This document shows positions 7,652 through 11,791 of a stretch of 11,791 nt of DNA, in pieces (position 1 is the stretch's first letter; the number at the start of each line of letters is the position of its first letter). The stretch comes from Stramenopiles sp. TOSAG23-2 (Eukaryota; Sar): assembly GCA_900128395.1 (NCBI GenBank), contig LT649898.1:1-11791 (forward strand). Reading direction: 5' to 3'. Position numbers and translations under genes: made by a program. Under the pieces are notes generated by a model. That model saw nothing but the letters and a program-made list of their open reading frames with translations, had not been told where the DNA came from and made no database searches.

Positions 7652-7932
7652 TTGAAATAAATAAATCTTGATTATTCTTTTTTCGTTTTTTTATTGTACC
7701 TAGTATAATTACACGGTTGTATCCGGATAAGCGATTTTTTGTACCTAAAAAATCTCTTTTTTGTACGTATAAAATATTTTATTTTTTTTTTAATAAAATA
7801 TAAAAAAAACAAAAATTAGCACACACAGCGCTATTTGTTTAATAATATACGAAAGGTTCTCTTACTCATATATTATATTATATTAATATAAAAGATTATA
7901 AAAATGAAATCTCTTCGAAAGGTGCGTGACTC

Positions 7933-9603
7933 TCAAAAAAGTTTAGGCCTGCCGGACATCCATGTTTGTAATGGCGCTACCCATCCGCGTCGATTTTTCA
8001 TCGAGTCATTCTTTGTTGCTCCATCAGCGTCGTAATTATTCAGTGCGTAAGTTGAAGGTGAACGGCTTGAAGTAGCATCGTTTCTTGATAGAGATAGACT
8101 ATTGCTATCGGTGCTATTGCTGCTACTACTACTACTAGTCGTAGTAGTGGTGGTTGTAGTTGTAAATGCACCGTTCGGTGCACACGAACGATTGGTTCGT
8201 TTTGAAAGACGTGACGAGTTATTGTTGTTTTGAGCAACGTCTTCAAAACTCTCTAGTCTCACACGCTTTCGATCACGTATTTCACGCATCCTCTTCTCCT
8301 GTTCCTTTTTAACTCTTGCATCTTCCTCTGCACGCCTTGCATCTTCCTCCGCACGTTCTCTTGCGAGTCTGGCATCTTTCTTTGCACGTTTTCTAGTAAT
8401 TTCCCTCCAATATCTACCATGCTCTCCTACTTCAATTTTTTGTAGTTGCAATTCAAGAGATTTAAGCTTTTTCATTTTTACCTCCATTTTTCTCTTTTTC
8501 TTTTTTAACCCCGACTCCAATTTTCTTAAAGTACTGTAATTTTCTTCCTTTAGTTTTTGTTCAATCTCTGTGATTTTATGCAGTTCGTCTGTTACAGTCT
8601 GGAGTTTGGATTGTTGCCTTTGAAGACCCTCCTCTAACCACTCTGTAATGTAAGTGTTTTCATTCAAAGAAAATTCTGCCCCGCTACATTTCTTTAAATA
8701 ATTTCCAAAATCGTGAATATCTTTCCTTCTATTTTCCAAATCCAGCTTTCTCCCCATGGCTTTCTTCGTCTTATTTGCATAAGTTACAATTTTTTCTTTC
8801 GCTTTTAATATTTGATGTTCACACTTGTTGATATCTTTAACAAGAAAATTAATTTCTTCAGTACTTGAATCTATCTGATCTCCAACAGTTGTTTTATCAA
8901 TAATACCTTCCTGCGTAAAATAGTCGCACATACGATCCTTCAATATAATTATGTCTTCAGGCAACAACTCGTTACGTTTAAACACGTTTGCAACGATTTT
9001 AGAAAATTTCCTTTTGTTTTGAAGAAAACCCGACCCCTTCTCTTCTAAAACATCGTAATTTGTGAATAGATTCACAGTTTCGAAAGTAGCATCCAAAAGA
9101 CGCTTGAAAAATTTTTCATTTGCTTTAGTTTGCAAATTAATGGTTGACATAATACGGATGAAAGCTTTAAATTTAGAAATTTGCGGATTATCAAAATGGG
9201 TCGCCACAAAATTAATGACTGACAACTCAGGCGTTCTTTTATGTTTAGACATCGTTATCCAACTCTCTCCAATCAGAAAACGAATGTCATTTGCATTTTT
9301 TCCTAACATAATACCTTTATCCTCCAATTCAATCTTTAGGTCCGCAAAATTTTTCATCTCATCTTCCTTTATACCCGTTTCGAGTTTATTATCGTACGGA
9401 AAAACAATATCATAAGTACCATCGTTTGAATTATACGAAGTTATTGTTGCTTCATAAAAAAAACATCCTTCATTTTCGTCCTGGTCGTCCCACGTTACAA
9501 TCACTTTTTCATTAACTTTGTATTTTTGTGGAGGATTAGGTGCATTATTGTTGCTATTCATCGTTGAATTTGTTGATGTTGAAGACGAGCGCAATGTGGG
9601 CAT
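7933..9603 (-). CDS. Tudor-like N-terminus plus long coiled-coil protein, probably nuclear
   Basis: From the only usable ATG (9603-9601) the product has 556 residues. The frame is open for 25 more codons upstream without an ATG. After a Ser/Thr/Asn-rich start, residues ~26-90 (KYKVNEKVIVTWDDQD ... YEATITSYNSNDGTYDIVF) have the strand pattern of Tudor/agenet-type small barrels, which read methylated Lys or Arg. A helical region ~115-235 of unknown family follows. Then comes a coiled coil at ~245-450 with a very basic run (LKKKKRKMEVKMKKLK) and EEDAR-type repeats. The Ser/Thr-rich tail has a nine-Thr run and a Ser run. Several KKKR-type stretches suggest nuclear location. The frame ends at TGA (7935-7933). 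Read through as sense it would add 20 residues, mostly Ile and Phe near the end, and stop at TAA 7875-7873. Overall role: possibly a chromatin-associated scaffold, inferred from the domain likeness only. Confidence 0.8.
   Translation of the reverse strand: MPTLRSSSTSTNSTMNSNNNAPNPPQKYKVNEKVIVTWDDQDENEGCFFYEATITSYNSNDGTYDIVFPYDNKLETGIKEDEMKNFADLKIELEDKGIMLGKNANDIRFLIGESWITMSKHKRTPELSVINFVATHFDNPQISKFKAFIRIMSTINLQTKANEKFFKRLLDATFETVNLFTNYDVLEEKGSGFLQNKRKFSKIVANVFKRNELLPEDIIILKDRMCDYFTQEGIIDKTTVGDQIDSSTEEINFLVKDINKCEHQILKAKEKIVTYANKTKKAMGRKLDLENRRKDIHDFGNYLKKCSGAEFSLNENTYITEWLEEGLQRQQSKLQTVTDELHKITEIEQKLKEENYSTLRKLESGLKKKKRKMEVKMKKLKSLELQLQKIEVGEHGRYWREITRKRAKKDARLARERAEEDARRAEEDARVKKEQEKRMREIRDRKRVRLESFEDVAQNNNNSSRLSKRTNRSCAPNGAFTTTTTTTTTSSSSSSNSTDSNSLSLSRNDATSSRSPSTYALNNYDADGATKNDSMKNRRGWVAPLQTWMSGRPKLF
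8317..8386 (-). repeat. imperfect tandem repeat in the coiled-coil coding region
   Basis: The unit reading GCATCTT(C/T)CT-GCACG on the plus strand recurs about three times. It encodes the repeated DARLARERAEEDARRAEEDAR pattern of the coiled coil, which probably expanded by local duplication. Confidence 0.5.
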
Positions 9604-10370
9604 ATTATTTACTACTAAATTATCGATAGTAATAAACAATCGTAGTAATGGCGGTAAAAAAAGAATGAATGAAATCAATATATTCTACAATCAATTATGT
9701 TTTGTTCAACGTTCTATTGATAAAGATCTAATATATAGTATCTTAGTGCTTGATGTACGAGGTATATATTGTATGATTAGCGTCACTTGTCTTGTCTTTT
9801 CTCACATTAACATTGCCACATCATCATTTTGCACATTGCAGATTAAGATGATGGACGCCTAAGCTTGAGCTAGCTAGCATGAACACAGCACAGAAGTCAA
9901 GTTTTTATTGTTACTGGGTTCATAGAAAAGTCTATATTATATAATTTATAGTTTAACACAAAGTTTAGATATAGGTAATATTTTAGAAATTTTATTACCT
10001 TTGATATTGACATAAATTAAAAACCTTCACTCATGCATCTAGATTCCAATTTCCACTAGCGTTTCATTTCATTATTACGGTATGTTGTTATTCGTTGTAA
10101 AAACACTGGATAATAAGAGAAAGAATTTAACACTGCGTACTATTAGAAAAACAAAGTACAGACGTTTATTTAAACATACATATACAAATATATATATATA
10201 TTTGTATAATATTGAAATACACCCATGGATGAATTTTATCTATTCTAAACATAAGAGTATAGGTTCAAACAGCGTTATTTAAATATCAACTTATTGTTAT
10301 ATACGTTTTTACTGTTTTAAATATATATACCTACATTAATTATATATAATATAAAAACAAATCTAAAAAT
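9604..10370. promoter_or_regulatory. 767-base divergent intergenic region
   Basis: It lies between the Tudor-like/coiled-coil gene (leftward) and the EF-hand gene (rightward). It contains GAGCTAGCTAGC at 9867-9878 (with a GCTAGCTAGC palindrome), the 28-base palindrome at 10181-10208, and TATA-rich sequence at 10320-10356 directly upstream of the EF-hand ATG. Open frames here are short and not protein-like. A short 5' exon of the leftward gene cannot be excluded, since its frame stays open upstream of the ATG to a TAG near 9687. Confidence 0.5.
10181..10208. repeat. 28-bp perfect palindrome, TATACAAA(TA)nTTTGTATA
   Basis: The reverse complement is identical over all 28 bases. It is similar in design to the palindrome at 70-107 and lies about 160 bases upstream of the EF-hand gene start. 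Confidence 0.9.
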
Positions 10371-11105
10371 ATGTCTGACAAGAAACAATCCAAAGGAATG
10401 ACCGCAGCAGAGACAAAGGAGTTACGTCGTGTCTTTGATTATTGTGCTAATTTTTTACCAAAACAAGAAATATATGCAAAGTTAAATCCATTCCTTGACA
10501 GAAAAACAGATCTAGTAGCATTTATTAATAATCCTGATGCAATTGAAGTGAAAGATGACGATGGAAACATCATGGATGCTGATAGTATAAGCGAAGAATT
10601 AGAGGCACTAAACGTTAAAATTGAAGAGTTACAAAAACGTATTAACGCGTTTGATAGTAACCCAACGAAAAAAATTCATCCAGAAGATTTAAATGAAGCC
10701 ATGAAAGTTCTTGGTAGAAAATGTACAAAGAAGGAGATTCAAGATATGATATGGGAAGTAGATGAAAACTTAGATGGCTGCGTTGATTGGGAAGAATTTA
10801 AATTGATGTTTCATCGAAATATAACAGACAATACCGGTTTAGAACCATTCCAGCTATTTAACGTTGTACAATTTATGATGTATGACAAAGATAATAGTGG
10901 TCAAGTAACTATTGATGAGACAATGCATATGTTATTTGCACGGTATGGTAAAAAGAATTTAGAATCACAAATGAAAATTTTATTTGGTGAAAACTTACAA
11001 ACTTCAGATGGAGATGGTGAATTATCATTTAATGAATATTTAAAAGCAGTAAGTGTACGTTTACCAAAAAATAAACGTAAGAAAGGTAAAAAAGGAAAAC
11101 GATAA
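10371..11105 (+). CDS. EF-hand calcium-binding protein with four EF-hands
   Basis: This is a 244-residue protein from ATG in a weak AAAAAT-ATG context to TAA. A helical N-terminal part (~11-58) and a short coiled coil (~72-93, EELEALNVKIEELQKRI) precede four EF-hand units. The first loop is degenerate (D95-D106, no Gly at position 6). The second is canonical (D131-E142, DENLDGCVDWEE), and so is the third (D172-E183, DKDNSGQVTIDE). The fourth (T211-E222) has Thr instead of Asp at position 1. At least two Ca2+ sites should therefore work. The last 13 residues are almost purely Lys, Arg and Gly (KNKRKKGKKGKR), which could bind acidic lipids, nucleic acids or microtubules. Calmodulin and centrin are about 150-170 residues, so the extra length is the N-terminal domain and the basic tail. 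Axonemal or cytoskeletal calcium sensors have such layouts, but the exact family is not recognised. It is divergent from the Tudor-like gene. Confidence 0.92.
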   Translation: MSDKKQSKGMTAAETKELRRVFDYCANFLPKQEIYAKLNPFLDRKTDLVAFINNPDAIEVKDDDGNIMDADSISEELEALNVKIEELQKRINAFDSNPTKKIHPEDLNEAMKVLGRKCTKKEIQDMIWEVDENLDGCVDWEEFKLMFHRNITDNTGLEPFQLFNVVQFMMYDKDNSGQVTIDETMHMLFARYGKKNLESQMKILFGENLQTSDGDGELSFNEYLKAVSVRLPKNKRKKGKKGKR

Positions 11106-11791
11106 TTGAATACTATGATATCATATACTTAAATGGATATATTATTTGGTAGAGAGAGCAAAAAATTAAAAAATTTGTGGGGGTAGCAAAAACATACAAA
11201 AAAAGTGATGTGTGTGGTTTTTACACTCTCCGATGCTGTATTAATTATGAAAAAATATAACAACCAGAGAGAAGGGTATATCTCTTTCTTCAGAATAATA
11301 ATATATTTTAATAAATACTTTTTTATATTATCAAATATTATATTTAAAAATATGACTATTTATTATAATAATCGTTTTGCTTTAAAATGTGCATTTTTGG
11401 CAAGTCGTATAATGACTCTGTACCCTGGTACAAATTTATTCTCCGCCTTCCTATGATGTGGTTCCACGCATGGCAATCTAAATCTCCATGATCTTTCTCT
11501 TTCACTTTATGAAAATACTAATGCTACGAATATTAAGTACGAAGTAGTATTCAACATTTAGTAGTCCTTACGAATATACCACATACATTTATGAGTAAAA
11601 AATTTTTTTATGATAAATTTCCAAATATTAAATATTATCATAAGAGAATTAATTAAATTTTATAAAATATTTTAATAATATATATCTCTCTCATTTTATC
11701 TTTTTTCTTACAAAGCGTTTATTTTACCCTTTTTACGACCCTCTCTTCATCATTTTTGATAATTTGTGTGTTTTCAGATACACACACAACT
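11106..11791. other. AT-rich right-end region without a firm gene
   Basis: This is the 3' flank of the EF-hand gene, with AT-rich low-complexity DNA throughout and pyrimidine-rich sequence from about 11680 to the edge. The only segment with higher G+C and coding-like look is about 11356-11517 on the minus strand (listed separately). The plus-strand frame at 11205-11456 is rich in Phe, Ile and Tyr from AT-rich DNA and is antisense to that segment, so it is not called. Confidence 0.6.
11356..11517 (-). other. possible short exon or gene remnant
   Basis: Two minus-strand frames are open together here. One (11506-11363, ending TAA) reads as a basic peptide containing CVEPHHRKAENKFVPGYRV and RLAKNAHFKAKRLL. 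The other (11517-11356, ending TAG) contains DLDCHAWNHIIGRRRINLY. Either could be the last exon of a gene coming from the right, or a remnant. No ATG with a plausible full-length product is present. The G+C content is visibly higher than in the flanks. Confidence 0.2.

Noticed and set aside
8040-9862. Frames at 8040-8246 (-), 9062-9415 (+) and 9518-9862 (+)
   Set aside because: They are shadows of the Tudor-like/coiled-coil gene in other frames or on the opposite strand.
1-11791. tRNA, rRNA, CRISPR array or insertion sequence
   Set aside because: No T-loop-type GGTTCGAAT box with a fitting acceptor stem, no rRNA core, no spaced repeat array and no transposase or terminal inverted repeats were seen.

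Overview
The window looks like nuclear DNA of an AT-rich, gene-spaced microbial eukaryote. Coding sequences are intron-free as far as they can be read. They carry Asn, Gln, Thr and Ser runs, and they are separated by AT-rich spacers with long (AT)n palindromes and GA, GT and CTTT microsatellites. There are no Shine-Dalgarno sites and no operon-like spacing. The set of an EF-hand protein, a Tudor-like/coiled-coil protein, a SAM-domain membrane protein and a secretory carotenoid oxygenase fits a protist. An alga-like stramenopile is my guess, but the sequence does not prove the lineage.

Layout, left to right. Positions 1-121 hold an open minus-strand frame cut by the window edge. Positions 138-581 (-) encode a very acidic 147-residue protein. 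Positions 1286-3331 (-) form one 682-codon frame for a SAM-domain protein with four membrane segments, interrupted by five TGA codons and by no TAA or TAG. Positions 3332-4863 are a 1.5-kb spacer with short repeats, a GC-rich patch and a diverged ~100-bp duplication. Positions 4864-6534 (-) encode a carotenoid cleavage oxygenase with a signal peptide and all metal-site residues. It is divergent from an unrecognised 166-residue protein at 7151-7651 (+), which is convergent with a Tudor-like/coiled-coil protein at 7933-9603 (-). That gene is in turn divergent from a four-EF-hand protein at 10371-11105 (+). The right end is AT-rich spacer with one possible minus-strand exon.

The most interesting result is the SAM/membrane gene. 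A standard-code gene finder would break it into pieces, but all pieces lie in a single frame, separated only by TGA. TGA is therefore probably read as an amino acid here (Trp is the best guess), or the gene undergoes unusual recoding. The other five genes use only TGG for Trp (21 codons, no internal TGA). This makes a simple, uniform genome-wide reassignment uncertain and the case worth testing. Under a TGA-sense reading all six genes would end in TAA. The genes do not form an obvious shared pathway.
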